This document shows, one piece after another, positions 1-8,272 of a DNA stretch of 38,360 nt (position 1 is the stretch's first letter; every line of letters begins with the position of its first letter). The position numbers were made by a program, and so were the translations under genes. The DNA lies in NCBI RefSeq assembly GCF_001015195.1, contig NZ_LDES01000190.1, positions 1 through 38,360 of the forward strand. The letters are read 5' to 3'. The notes beneath the pieces were generated by a model. That model was not told the origin of the DNA, ran no database searches, and saw nothing but the letters and a program-made list of their open reading frames with translations. This DNA comes from Sphingomonas sp. Y57 (GTDB lineage Bacteria; Pseudomonadota; Alphaproteobacteria; Sphingomonadales; Sphingomonadaceae).

Positions 1-9
1 TGGCGCTGA

Positions 10-2181
10 CGGCGGACAGGGCTGATCGCGGGCATCGACAATGACGATCGCGTCTCGCGCAAGCGGGTCGAGCGCCTCAAGGAGGGGCTCCAGCGGCGGC
101 TTGAGAATCTGCAGTCCCGCAAGGACGACCTTGTCCATATCGGCGAGATCGGCATCGACCAGATCCTGGTCGACGAGGCCCAGCAGTTTCGCAAGCTCAC
201 CTTTGCGACCAATCTTGGCGACCTCAAGGGCGTCGACCCGGCCGGCTCGCAGCGGGCATGGGATCTGTTCGTCAAGGGTCGATACCTTGCCGGCATCAAT
301 CCCGGCCGCGAACTGATCCTGTCGTCGGGCACGCCCATTACCAACACGCTGGGCGAAATGTATACGCTGCAGCGCTTCATGCAGCCCGATGAGCTACAGG
401 CCAAGGGCTTGCATGAGTTCGACGCCTGGGCCGCGAACTTCGGCGACACACGCACCGAACTCGAACTCCAGCCGAGCGGCAGCTACAAGCCGGTCACGCG
501 CTTCTGCGAATTCGTCAACGTCGCCGACTTGATGGCGATGTATCGTAGCGTCGCCGACGTCGTGCTCAAGGACGATTTGCGCCAATATGTCCGGCTGCCC
601 ACCATCAAGGGCGGCAAGCGCAAGATCATCGTCGCCCAGTCCGGGGCGCCCTTCAAGGCCTATCAGAAGGTGCTCGCCGGACGCATCAAGGCGATCGAGA
701 ACCGCAGCGGGCGCCCCCAGAAGGGCGATGATATCCTCCTTTCGGTGATTACCGACGGGCGGCATTCGGCGATCGATCTCCGCTTCGTCGATCCCATGAT
801 GGGGAACGAGGAGTGCAACAAGCTCAATCTCCTGATCGAGAATGTCTACAGTATCTGGCGCGATACGAGCGGCAATCGCTACACCGATCCGGAAACCGGG
901 CGACCTTATCCGCTGCCCGGCGCCGTGCAGATGATCTTCTCCGATCTCGGCACCGAGAACGCCATCGAGACACGCGGCTTCTCCGCCTATGTCTGGATCC
1001 GCGAGCAGCTGATCGAGATGGGCATACCGGCCGATCAGATCGCCTTCATGCAGCATTACAAGAAGAACAGCGCGAAGCAGCGCCTGTTCAACGACCTCAA
1101 TCAGGGGCGCAAGCGCATCCTCATCGGGTCCACGCCCACCATGGGAACGGGCGTCAACGCGCAGCAACGCCTCAAGGCCCTGCATCATCTCGATGTTCCC
1201 TGGATACCCTCCGATATCGAGCAGCGCGAAGGCCGGATCGAGCGCCAGGGCAACCAGAACGACGAAATCGAGCTATACGGCTACGCGACCAGTGGCTCGA
1301 TGGACGCGACCAACTGGCAGATGCTCGAAAGAAAAGCCCGCTTCATCAACATGGCGATGTCGGGTGATCGCTCCATTCGCCGGATCGAGGATGTCGGCTC
1401 CAACGTCAATCAGTTCGCGCTCGCAAAGGCGCTGGCGTCCGGCGACGATCGCCTGATGCGCAAGGCTGGGCTCGATGCCGAGGTCGCAAGGCTCGAGCGC
1501 CTGCGCGACGCGCATATCGACGACCAGTATAATATCCGCAGGACCATCAAGCGAACCGCGGACGCCATCATCGACGGCTCCAGTCTGATCGCGAAGCTGG
1601 AAGCCGATATCGCGCGCCGGGTTCTTCCGCGTCACGACGAGGTTCTGTTCGATTGCGGCGGCACCATGGTCACCGACCGCAAGGCCGCCGGCGAACGCAT
1701 CCTGCGGCAGGCCTTCGAGTTGCGGCTGCACGGCGGCCGGGCACGCCAGTTGCTCGGCACCGTCAACGGCATCGATGTGGAGCTCTCAGGCTACGAGGCT
1801 GTCGACGATGATGGCGAGCGCGGTATCCGCACGTCCGTCGCGGCACTGCACCACGGCGAGCGCAATGCGTTCGAAGTATCCGACAGGACGCGATGGACCA
1901 CGGCGTTGGGCCGGCTCGAATCCTCCATTCTCAATCTCGACGCTGATCTTGCGGCCGTCCAGGCCGATCTCGAAGCGAACGAGCGGCGCCTTCCGGCTTT
2001 CGAGGCGCGTCTCGGCCAGGAATTTCCCGATGCAGCCTTGCTGGAAGACAAGCTGCGGGAACTCGCGGAACTGGAGGCCGATCTGGCGACGACGAAGGGC
2101 GAATTCGAGCCGGGGAATGACGAGGACGCAACCTTGGCACCGCCTTTCGGCAACGAAAGTGCGGTTCCGCAAGCGGCATGA
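10..2181 (+). CDS. C-terminal part of a large SNF2/superfamily 2 helicase (helicase-methylase type), 5' end outside the window
   Basis: The open frame encodes about 723 residues and still carries helicase motif II as VDEAQ (near base 170), motif III as SGTPITNT (about 325-350), and the C-terminal RecA lobe with GTGVNAQ and the SNF2 motif VI stretch DIEQREGRIERQGN (about 1215-1260). A coiled, charged tail follows. Very large helicases of this kind, often fused to an N6-adenine methylase domain, are carried by plasmids and phages; phage P1 DarB is an anti-restriction example. The N-terminal lobe and any methylase domain would lie upstream of base 1. The first ATG in frame is at 358, but the motifs upstream of it show that the protein begins earlier. 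An in-frame TGA stands at 7-9, so the gene may be broken or the sequence may hold an error. Helicase fold is sure; the biological role is inferred. Confidence 0.8.
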   Translation, partial: RRTGLIAGIDNDDRVSRKRVERLKEGLQRRLENLQSRKDDLVHIGEIGIDQILVDEAQQFRKLTFATNLGDLKGVDPAGSQRAWDLFVKGRYLAGINPGRELILSSGTPITNTLGEMYTLQRFMQPDELQAKGLHEFDAWAANFGDTRTELELQPSGSYKPVTRFCEFVNVADLMAMYRSVADVVLKDDLRQYVRLPTIKGGKRKIIVAQSGAPFKAYQKVLAGRIKAIENRSGRPQKGDDILLSVITDGRHSAIDLRFVDPMMGNEECNKLNLLIENVYSIWRDTSGNRYTDPETGRPYPLPGAVQMIFSDLGTENAIETRGFSAYVWIREQLIEMGIPADQIAFMQHYKKNSAKQRLFNDLNQGRKRILIGSTPTMGTGVNAQQRLKALHHLDVPWIPSDIEQREGRIERQGNQNDEIELYGYATSGSMDATNWQMLERKARFINMAMSGDRSIRRIEDVGSNVNQFALAKALASGDDRLMRKAGLDAEVARLERLRDAHIDDQYNIRRTIKRTADAIIDGSSLIAKLEADIARRVLPRHDEVLFDCGGTMVTDRKAAGERILRQAFELRLHGGRARQLLGTVNGIDVELSGYEAVDDDGERGIRTSVAALHHGERNAFEVSDRTRWTTALGRLESSILNLDADLAAVQADLEANERRLPAFEARLGQEFPDAALLEDKLRELAELEADLATTKGEFEPGNDEDATLAPPFGNESAVPQAA

Positions 2182-2343
2182 CGGTCTCGACCATTGGACG
2201 GGACGATTCCGCGCGCACTCCTGGCGACGTTGGCAATGCGACAATAGCGGTCGTGTCGGTCGGCACCAGCTGCTTGAGCCATGGAAAGGGATTGAGATGG
2301 GCTCACCCTGGGCTGGCCAATTTCCATTGTGCGCTTTCAAGGC

Positions 2344-2402
2344 GTACATTCTTGACGGGGCACTATTCGATCATGTACTAATTGAAACTGTACAAACGGA
2401 GG
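2344..2402 (+). promoter_or_regulatory. Promoter and operator of the TacA/TacT-like toxin-antitoxin operon
   Basis: TTGACG at 2352-2357 and TGTACT at 2374-2379 are 16 bases apart and can serve as a sigma-70 promoter. GTACA occurs at 2344-2348 and 2390-2394, and its complement TGTAC at 2374-2378, so the last two form an inverted repeat with an 11-base spacer over the -10 region. This is a natural place for the RHH antitoxin to repress its own operon. GGAGG at 2398-2402 is the ribosome binding site for the ATG at 2409. Confidence 0.5.
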
Positions 2403-2408
2403 CGTGCA

Positions 2409-2687
2409 ATGCCGCGAGCTGTGGTGGAAGACAATAGGCGCATGAGCCTGCGCATACGACCGGAGCAAAAGGCTTTGCTCGCCCGGGCGGCGGCGCTCAG
2501 ACATACCGATCTGACGACCTTTGTCACCGGTTCGGCGCTGCGCGAGGCCGAGAGCGTAATCGAAGAGGCGGAGCGGACCAAGCTGAGCGAACGGGACAGC
2601 CTGCTCGTTCTCGATCTGCTCGAAAATCCCCCTCCGGCGAATGCAAAATTGCGCGCTGCCATCGCCGCGATGCCCAAGCTCGCATGA
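2409..2687 (+). CDS. tacA: DUF1778 (TacA-type) ribbon-helix-helix antitoxin
   Basis: The 92-residue protein begins with a basic strand and two helices (NRRMSLRIRPEQKALLARAA, about residues 9-28), the RHH DNA-binding pattern of DUF1778 antitoxins, then has an acidic helical tail that in this family wraps and blocks the acetyltransferase toxin. The start at ATG 2409 is chosen because GGAGG lies six bases upstream; a TTG at 2382 in the same frame has no ribosome binding site and lies inside the operator. The stop overlaps the start of the GNAT gene by four bases (ATGA), so the two are translationally coupled, as is usual for TacA/TacT. It probably binds the GTACA repeats just upstream and represses the pair. 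Confidence 0.85.
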   Translation: MPRAVVEDNRRMSLRIRPEQKALLARAAALRHTDLTTFVTGSALREAESVIEEAERTKLSERDSLLVLDLLENPPPANAKLRAAIAAMPKLA

Positions 2688-3211
2688 GACTTCCGTCCTG
2701 GCACGAGGACGCGATCGCAAAAGCGCATGACCGAGCTTCCTTCGACTGCGGTGACAATGATCTGAACATCTTCTTGCGGCGCTATGCCCGGCAAAGCCAT
2801 GAGCTGGGCGGGGCCAAGACGTTCCTTGCCGTCGACGACACCGACAACAAGACGATTCTCGGTTTCTACAGCATCGCTCCTGGCAGCATGGACCATGCCG
2901 ACACGCCCGAACTTGCGAGGCGGGGCCTCGCCAGGCATGAAGTGCCCGGTTTCCGGCTCGCGCGGCTTGCAACCGATATTCGGGTGCAGGGGAACGGGCT
3001 TGGGGGGCAACTTCTTGGCGCCATCGGCCGCAGATGCATTCGCGTCGCGGCAGAAGTCGGCGGGGTGATGCTGATCATCGACGCCAAGAACGAGCGGGCT
3101 GCCGCATGGTATGCCAGCTATGGCGCCATAACACTGCACGACAAACCGCTGACCCTCATATTGCCTTTTGCGACACTTGAACGTGAATTGAGATCAGCGG
3201 GTCAATTGTAG
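2684..3211 (+). CDS. tacT: GNAT-family acetyltransferase toxin (TacT-like)
   Basis: The 175-residue protein has the GNAT acetyl-CoA motif R100-V-Q-G-N-G-L-G108 after the strand LARLATDI, and a C-terminal WYxxYG segment (residues 142-147) where TacT-type toxins hold the catalytic tyrosine. Members of this family acetylate the amino group of aminoacyl-tRNAs and stop translation. The size is normal for TacT, and the ATGA overlap with the DUF1778 antitoxin upstream makes the assignment firm at family level. The tRNA target cannot be read from sequence. On a plasmid such a pair usually acts in stable maintenance or phage defence, which is inference here. Confidence 0.85.
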   Translation: MRLPSWHEDAIAKAHDRASFDCGDNDLNIFLRRYARQSHELGGAKTFLAVDDTDNKTILGFYSIAPGSMDHADTPELARRGLARHEVPGFRLARLATDIRVQGNGLGGQLLGAIGRRCIRVAAEVGGVMLIIDAKNERAAAWYASYGAITLHDKPLTLILPFATLERELRSAGQL

Positions 3212-3546
3212 GCGCCTGGTGCGCGATACACCGGTCAATTGCATTCGCGTTCGACGTGAATGCCGCATCGGGGCCATTCGTATGATGACATCCGAGCCGA
3301 GGCCCCGGAAATTTGAGATACGCCCCACGTTCGTTCACGAACCGGGAATACATGGCGCGGGCTTGACAGATAGGCGGCAAGCGATCCGTTCAGATCATTC
3401 GCTTAAAATGTCCGATGAGGAGGCGCTGTCCGCACAAGCCTCTGGTAAGAAAATTCCCAAGATAGTTTGCGATTTGAAAACAGTTGCACGTGCGGACATG
3501 TTATAGGCGACCTATGCTGCTGGCCTCTGGCACCTGGAGGTGAATC
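3212..3546 (+). other. Intergenic stretch with no supported gene
   Basis: This 335-base gap lies between tacT and the sigma-like gene. Short open frames on both strands have no ribosome binding site and no coding character. A perfect TTGACA stands at 3363-3368 but no good -10 box follows at 16-18 bases. The end of the gap (GGAGGTGA at 3536-3543) is the ribosome binding site of the next gene. Confidence 0.5.
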
Positions 3547-3888
3547 ATGCGGCATTCGAACATCATCGCAGCCGGCCCGGAGCGGGATCGCGCGTTGGAA
3601 ATGATGGAGCAGGTGCTGGCCATCATGGTCGCGCACCATGACGACGAAGGCGCGATCGCACTGCAGGCAATCATGGAAAGGACGATGGGCACGCACGCCG
3701 ATCCGGAGCAGGACGGCGAGATATGGGATATGATCGAGACGCTGCCCCATTTCACCGAGCGCGTGCTCTATCTCCATCGGCTGAACGGCCTCACCATCAG
3801 CCAGATTGCTCGCAGGCTCGGGCTGAACCGGAAGGAGGTAGCGGAGCGGCTGTCCCTGGATTTGCAACTCGTTCGAGGCGCGCCGTAA
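3547..3888 (+). CDS. Sigma-70 region 4-like helix-turn-helix protein
   Basis: The 113-residue protein ends in LPHFTERVLYLHRLNGLTIS followed by QIARRLGLNRKEVAERL (about residues 63-104), the typical region 4 helix-turn-helix of ECF-type sigma factors. It lacks region 2, so it cannot by itself be a full sigma factor. The first 60 residues form helices with no family I recognise. GGAGGTGA directly before the ATG supports the start. It could be a plasmid regulator that contacts -35 DNA, or a remnant of a sigma factor that was adapted. It is the first gene of the long rightward accessory array. Confidence 0.65.
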   Translation: MRHSNIIAAGPERDRALEMMEQVLAIMVAHHDDEGAIALQAIMERTMGTHADPEQDGEIWDMIETLPHFTERVLYLHRLNGLTISQIARRLGLNRKEVAERLSLDLQLVRGAP

Positions 3889-4315
3889 ACGCTTGGGCTT
3901 TCCGTCCGTCCTCGGTTTGGCGATGCGGCGGCACAGTCTCCTGCCGGTTTCAGAAAACCGCCATCCGCGTTCCCACTATCCGAAATCTTTTCCTGAAATC
4001 CATGTGAGGAAAGGGGAGATTGCCATCGCGACACTGGCTTACCCGGCCATTGCTCGACCAGGTTTCCAGGGGATGGCGGTCGCAAGGTAAAACCGCACGG
4101 AGATGCCGACAGCCTTTCGCGCAAGGTGGCCGCTCAGGGCGATGGCGAACATCGCGACGGCGAACGCGGCCGAGCAATCTCCCCCGCCCCGTGCGGCCAT
4201 AGGGAGTGAAGGGGGAAGTAGGGAAGGGAGCAGGCGCGTGTGTCCAAATGGGCCACGGACCACCACACCCCGGTTTTGCGCGGCGTGGGCTCTCCCTTCT
4301 TCGGAGACGTTCCCC
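3889..4315 (+). other. 427-base leader region before the helix-turn-helix array gene
   Basis: No open frame here has both a start site and coding character. The stretch 4202-4228 is a G-rich tract that meets the G-quadruplex pattern and resembles tracts before five other genes in the window. The rest looks like untranslated leader or old intergenic DNA. Confidence 0.4.
4202..4228 (+). repeat. G-rich leader tract, copy 1
   Basis: Four G runs of 3, 5, 3 and 3 bases lie within 27 bases, separated by AGTGAA, AAGTA and AA. It is 87 bases upstream of the start at 4316. Related tracts lie at 5699, 11664, 17416, 18694 and 21664, each on the coding strand before a gene. Confidence 0.5.
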
Positions 4316-5536
4316 ATGACCACTCCCAGATCCGCGCCATGGACGGCGCAGGAAATCGCTACGCTGCGCGCCTGGTATCCGGCCGAAGGGCATAGCGTTG
4401 CGCAGCGGCTGCCGGGCCGAAGCATCCATGCCTTGCAGGTCAAGGCCCACAAGCTCGGCCTGAAGACAGCCCATAGAAATGCCGCGCCCAGACCGCGCCT
4501 TGGTGGCGGGGATCTCGACGAAGCCATCCGACTGCGCGAGGTCGAGAACTGGTCGTTCAGCGCCATCGGCAAACATTTCGGTATCTGCGAAGCCAGCGCC
4601 TGCAATGCGGTGACGATCGCCCTTTGTGTCCGGCGTGGATATCGTCCCGCAGAGCGCGATCAGCATGGCCGCCTGACGGCCGAGGGCATCGAGCGGCTGC
4701 GCTATGCCTTGAAGAAGGGTTACAAGGGCATCGACATCCAGTTGCGTCTTGGCGTGTCGGCGGCCTGCGTATCCGAGCAGCGCCGCCGGTATAACCGTGA
4801 ACTGCTTGCCCGCGGCAAGGCACCGCTGCCGCCGCCGGGCGGCGGTCAGGCCTATAGTGGCGTGAAGCTGTCGCCGGCGAAGCGCAGAAAGGTCGAGGAC
4901 CTCTTCCTGCAGGGGCTTGGCACTCAGAAGATCGCCGATCGCACCGGCGTGTCGCGGACGAGCTGCACGCGCATCAGGGCCCGGCTTTTGCGGCGCCTGC
5001 GCCGCAAGGGAGAAACGCTCCCCGGATGCGATGCCGCCGGGGTCCGGCATGTTCATGCCCAGAGCGCCCGTTTCGTCACCGATGAGCAGAAAGACCTTCT
5101 GCGCGCGATGCTGCTCGATCACGTGCCCGTCCAGCGCGCCGCGCGCGAACTCGTGATCGGCGCATCGAGCGCCTATCGTCTTCGGGATGCATTTGCCGCC
5201 GAACTGGCGGGCGAAGGACAAGTGTTGCCGCCCCCCAGACGCCCCGGCCGGGCTCGCCATGCGCCGGTGCGTAGCTCGTCATGGCCTCCAGCTTCGCCTC
5301 GGGAGATCTATGCGTTCCGGCGTCTGCTCGGCACGATGGCCTTCGACGAGGCGAAAGCGCACTGGGAGGAAACGCGGCGAGCAGAGGCAAGGGCGGCACG
5401 CGATGCCGCCGCGACCCGCAAGCTCACGTTCGAAGAGCAGCTTGCCAAGGTTGCGTCCGGCGAACTGGGCATCACACGCGGCTTCGTTCGCAACCATCTC
5501 GAACCGCGGCGTCCCCTGCAGGTGACCATCGCGTGA
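4316..5536 (+). CDS. Multi-helix-turn-helix DNA-binding protein (about five HTH units)
   Basis: From ATG 4316 the protein has 406 residues. A SANT/Myb-like unit (WTAQEIATLRAWYP, residues 9-50) is followed by HTH-like segments near residues 75-105 (SFSAIGKHFGICEASACNAV), 135-160 (GIDIQLRLGVSAACVSEQ), 198-222 (GTQKIADRTGVSRTSCTRI) and 270-292 (VQRAARELVIGASSAYRL). Proline- and arginine-rich linkers separate them, and a charged helical tail ends the protein. No catalytic motif was seen. An array of HTH units in one chain suggests binding to long or repeated sites, as in partition, silencing or transposition proteins, but I recognise no named family. A start at 4103 would add an unlikely low-complexity extension, so 4316 is preferred. 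Confidence 0.65.
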   Translation: MTTPRSAPWTAQEIATLRAWYPAEGHSVAQRLPGRSIHALQVKAHKLGLKTAHRNAAPRPRLGGGDLDEAIRLREVENWSFSAIGKHFGICEASACNAVTIALCVRRGYRPAERDQHGRLTAEGIERLRYALKKGYKGIDIQLRLGVSAACVSEQRRRYNRELLARGKAPLPPPGGGQAYSGVKLSPAKRRKVEDLFLQGLGTQKIADRTGVSRTSCTRIRARLLRRLRRKGETLPGCDAAGVRHVHAQSARFVTDEQKDLLRAMLLDHVPVQRAARELVIGASSAYRLRDAFAAELAGEGQVLPPPRRPGRARHAPVRSSSWPPASPREIYAFRRLLGTMAFDEAKAHWEETRRAEARAARDAAATRKLTFEEQLAKVASGELGITRGFVRNHLEPRRPLQVTIA

Positions 5537-5545
5537 TCGCGACCG

Positions 5546-5686
5546 GTGTCGGCGCGCCCGTGCCGCCGGCATCTCCCGGCCGATCTTGTCAGTGCGCTGG
5601 CGTTCGCGCGCGGACTGGGCTGCAATTATCTGATCCTGGACCGCGACGCGTCCACGACCGATCGGCTCGCCTGCTACGAATGGTGA
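5546..5686 (+). CDS. Small conserved-looking protein (46 residues, GTG start)
   Basis: The frame reads through ADLVSALAFARGLGCNYLIL then DRDASTTDRLACYEW and stops at 5686. The ending (helix, then Y-L-I-L-D-R-D, then Y-E-W) resembles the C-terminal part of small plasmid proteins such as those in the DUF5983 group, where a short product ends in a similar D-R-D and Y-x-W pattern; this match is from memory and tentative. The GTG at 5546 is the only useful start and has no strong ribosome binding site, so the gene may be coupled to the upstream HTH gene (stop at 5536) in the same frame ten bases away. It could also be the tail of a once longer gene. Confidence 0.5.
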   Translation: MSARPCRRHLPADLVSALAFARGLGCNYLILDRDASTTDRLACYEW

Positions 5687-5698
5687 CGGCCTGATCGA

Positions 5699-5720
5699 GG
5701 GGAGGGGGAAGGAGTGAGGC
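5699..5720 (+). repeat. G-rich leader tract, copy 2
   Basis: GGGG-A-GGGGG-AAGG begins at 5699, and further GG and GGG runs follow. It lies 40 bases before the ATG at 5760. Confidence 0.5.
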
Positions 5721-5759
5721 GGGCGTGATGATGCGCTCAGGTCTCAGGAGCAGAACCCC

Positions 5760-6407
5760 ATGTCCTATGACGCCGCGTTTCGCTTTCAGCAGGCGCTCGA
5801 CCCTTCCGCGCTGACCACGCTTGCCGGAGGGCTGAATGTCCTGATCCAGGCAATCGACGAGTGCCATCGCAACCATATTGACGTGGAGCGTGATCCGGCC
5901 GTCCTGTTGCTGGTGCGCCATCTCGGCAACATAGCAACCGAGAACCGTCCGCCCCAGACCGAGTTGCGCCGTGCCTGCGTCGAAGCCGTCGGCGCCGCCG
6001 AACGCACGCCTATCCTGGTGACGCTTGCACGGCGCGGGGTCGACTATGACAGCGAGGCGAAGGCCATTTTTCACCAGGAGGGCCGCGCCGCACTGCGACG
6101 GCTCGCCGAGGCGCTCGGCCTCCAACGGAACGAATTTCAGATTCGTTCAAATATGGCTGGGGGCGCCTGCTCGGGTGAAATTATTCTTCACGCCGCCCAT
6201 CTCTATATCCAGCTCGATCTGGGCTGCATGGGCCCCGGCCACGAGGTGATGTTTCGTAGCTGCAAAGGCCGCGAGGATTATGTCGGCGGCCGCAATCACT
6301 TCGCTTCCGTGGCGGAGCTGATCGAGCCCGCTAGGCTCGCCGAACGTATCCGCCGCGACCTCGATCTTCCCCAACCGGACGCCGCTGCAACCCGGCTCTT
6401 CGCCTGA
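5760..6407 (+). CDS. Hypothetical protein, 215 residues
   Basis: I do not recognise a family. The N-terminal half (to about residue 125) is helical and rich in alanine and arginine. The C-terminal half carries a compact beta-type stretch with SNMAGGACSGEIILHAAHLY and a run of conserved-looking G, C and H residues (about 130-175) that could be a small alpha/beta fold. No signal peptide or membrane segment is present. It is the first of an operon-like series (5760-8674) with short gaps, preceded by a G-rich tract. Confidence 0.7.
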   Translation: MSYDAAFRFQQALDPSALTTLAGGLNVLIQAIDECHRNHIDVERDPAVLLLVRHLGNIATENRPPQTELRRACVEAVGAAERTPILVTLARRGVDYDSEAKAIFHQEGRAALRRLAEALGLQRNEFQIRSNMAGGACSGEIILHAAHLYIQLDLGCMGPGHEVMFRSCKGREDYVGGRNHFASVAELIEPARLAERIRRDLDLPQPDAAATRLFA

Positions 6408-6418
6408 GGACAATCATC

Positions 6419-6880
6419 ATGGAAATCATCGTCACCCGTTCCCGCATCGCGGGGACGCTGCCGCACTATGTCTATCGCGCGCTGGTCCCTGCCGACAAGG
6501 TCGCGGCCGAACGCCGGGCATTGACCGGCACGGTTGTCGGGCCGAAACATGTCGGGCGTCTCCCGTGCGTTCGCATCTCTCCGTTGCTGGCGCCCGATCG
6601 CTATTACGCGATGCCGCATGCCGAGCGGGCCGCGCTTGCCTCCCGCATCGCCGCTCTGGGACGCCGGATCGAAACCTTGATCATCCAGGCCAGCTTCCCG
6701 GAGATGACCGCGGCCTTCACACCCATCGTCTTCCAGCTCGATGCCGATCCCGGTGACGCCTTCACCTGGATCGACATCGATGATCTGACGGCTGCTTTCG
6801 ACCGCCTCGAGCCGCGGTTCGCCGACCTCACCGCCTTTGATCTCGGCCTTTCCCAGGACGCTGCCCGCTGCGCCGCCTGA
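6419..6880 (+). CDS. Hypothetical protein, 153 residues
   Basis: It starts 11 bases after the preceding stop, with GAGGAC overlapping that stop as ribosome binding site. The sequence begins with a strand (MEIIVTRSRI) and has a helix-rich middle and an acidic end. Codon use and base composition match its neighbours. I recognise no domain. Its place between two other unknown genes in the same direction suggests one transcript. Confidence 0.65.
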   Translation: MEIIVTRSRIAGTLPHYVYRALVPADKVAAERRALTGTVVGPKHVGRLPCVRISPLLAPDRYYAMPHAERAALASRIAALGRRIETLIIQASFPEMTAAFTPIVFQLDADPGDAFTWIDIDDLTAAFDRLEPRFADLTAFDLGLSQDAARCAA

Positions 6881-6923
6881 TGCCCGCACCGATCCCGCAT
6901 CCTCACTATCCGGAGAATTCGAC

Positions 6924-7679
6924 ATGGATATTTTCGTCGCCAACGGAACGCATTTCTCGCAACCGTCCAAAATCACGAGCTATCACACCAGCGAACGCGA
7001 AGCCCGGATTGCCGCGACCCGGTTGGTGAACCAGCTTCGCGCCGACCTCGATTCCGAGGCCCTGCCGCCGATCGACGTCGGCAGCTGGGAGATGGGGCTG
7101 ATCGCGGCGCAATGCCGTCACCTCGCCGCGCTCGGCATCGACATCAGCGACATGGACCATGACGACCTCGCGGATGCGGCCGGCTGCGATGTGTGGATCG
7201 AAAAGGCCGACCTCCAGGGGGTAACGGTTCTCGCACTCAACGATCGGGAACTCTCGACCGTGCTTGCGGCATTGCGTGACCACCAGCGATGCCACTGTGG
7301 GGCCGACCTTGACGATGTCGCCAGCAATCTCGGTCGGCATGAGCCGCTGACTTCGGATGAGATCGATGGCCTCTGCATGCGGATCAACGGCGGTGAACTG
7401 ACTCCACAGGAAGCCAATGTCGTGATCGAACTCGATGGCGGTCTTGTCCAGGGCATCATCGCCGACAGGCCGATCACGGTGCGTGTCGTCGATTATGATG
7501 TCGAGGGCGCCGATCCCGATGATCTCCTGCTGGTCTCACGCGACAATGGCGATCCCGTCCCTGCCTCCATCAGCAGTTGGGCCGTGGAGGACGCCTGCAT
7601 CGATCCGGATTGGATAGCCCGCCTCGATGCAGCCAGTGCCTCGGACGGCCGAGCCACGGCACAAATGGCAGCGGAGTGA
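6924..7679 (+). CDS. Hypothetical protein, 251 residues, acidic
   Basis: The start at ATG 6924 is set by GGAG eight bases upstream; a longer frame from 6837 would overlap the preceding gene. The protein is rich in aspartate and ends in a long acidic stretch. A short cysteine-histidine pair (residues about 119-122, RCHCGADL) could be a lone metal site but no complete zinc finger is seen. There are no membrane segments. Strongly acidic small proteins on mobile elements sometimes mimic DNA or bind DNA-binding proteins; that is only a thought here. Confidence 0.65.
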   Translation: MDIFVANGTHFSQPSKITSYHTSEREARIAATRLVNQLRADLDSEALPPIDVGSWEMGLIAAQCRHLAALGIDISDMDHDDLADAAGCDVWIEKADLQGVTVLALNDRELSTVLAALRDHQRCHCGADLDDVASNLGRHEPLTSDEIDGLCMRINGGELTPQEANVVIELDGGLVQGIIADRPITVRVVDYDVEGADPDDLLLVSRDNGDPVPASISSWAVEDACIDPDWIARLDAASASDGRATAQMAAE

Positions 7680-7684
7680 CCGCC

Positions 7685-8164
7685 ATGGGCGTTATCGGAC
7701 ATAACTACATTCGCAAGGTCGAGAACTTCGACGGCTATGAGGTTCTCGCGCACCCGCTTGCCCATCGCGACGATCGCGTCTTCCATCGCGGTGAAGCCGA
7801 AACCTCCCGCGTCTCGATCACCTATGCATCGCATGATGTGCAGATAGCGCGACCGACAGGTATCGGAAGCAGGGGTCGCATTGCTATCCTGATGCACAGC
7901 GGTCTGGGTTGCCGCGTGCTCGAGTTCTACGAGAGCGCCTTGCCGATCGCCACAATATTGCTCTCCCTTCCGGAGCGCGAACAATATGCCCTTGCCTATG
8001 CGCTCTTCGAGCAGGCCGATGAATGCGCTGGCGGCGCTCGTGCGGCCGAAGCGCAACGATGGGCCGATGCGTTCGTGGACGGACGCATTCGCAAACGCCG
8101 CAGCGGCGGCAGGCGCTATGTCCATATCGAGACGCCAGACGAGAAAGCGCTTCGGCGTTCCTAG
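7685..8164 (+). CDS. Hypothetical protein, 159 residues
   Basis: ATG 7685 lies five bases after the previous stop, so the two genes are surely co-transcribed. The N-terminal 70 residues alternate strands and turns; the C-terminal 80 residues are helical, then basic (RKRRSGGRRYVHIE). No family was recognised. A start further upstream would overlap the preceding gene by over 100 bases and is not favoured. Confidence 0.6.
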   Translation: MGVIGHNYIRKVENFDGYEVLAHPLAHRDDRVFHRGEAETSRVSITYASHDVQIARPTGIGSRGRIAILMHSGLGCRVLEFYESALPIATILLSLPEREQYALAYALFEQADECAGGARAAEAQRWADAFVDGRIRKRRSGGRRYVHIETPDEKALRRS

Positions 8165-8272
8165 CCGCGGTTGGGGATACCGTCTGCACGACTGCCGGGT
8201 CCCGGCCGATTTCTGCGCTCATCATCCCGGCGGTGAGCCGGTGTATTCACCCGTTCCGAAAGGCCATATTCC

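Noticed and set aside
394-1188. Long minus-strand frame opposite the helicase
   Set aside because: It is the antisense of a well-supported helicase frame in high-GC DNA; the residues show no family and there is no ribosome binding site.
3363-3368. Perfect TTGACA upstream of the sigma-like gene
   Set aside because: No acceptable -10 box follows at 16-18 bases, so I do not call a promoter.
3950-5260. 436-codon minus-strand frame opposite the HTH protein
   Set aside because: The plus frame has five HTH-like segments and a leader; the minus frame is arginine-rich with no recognisable motif.
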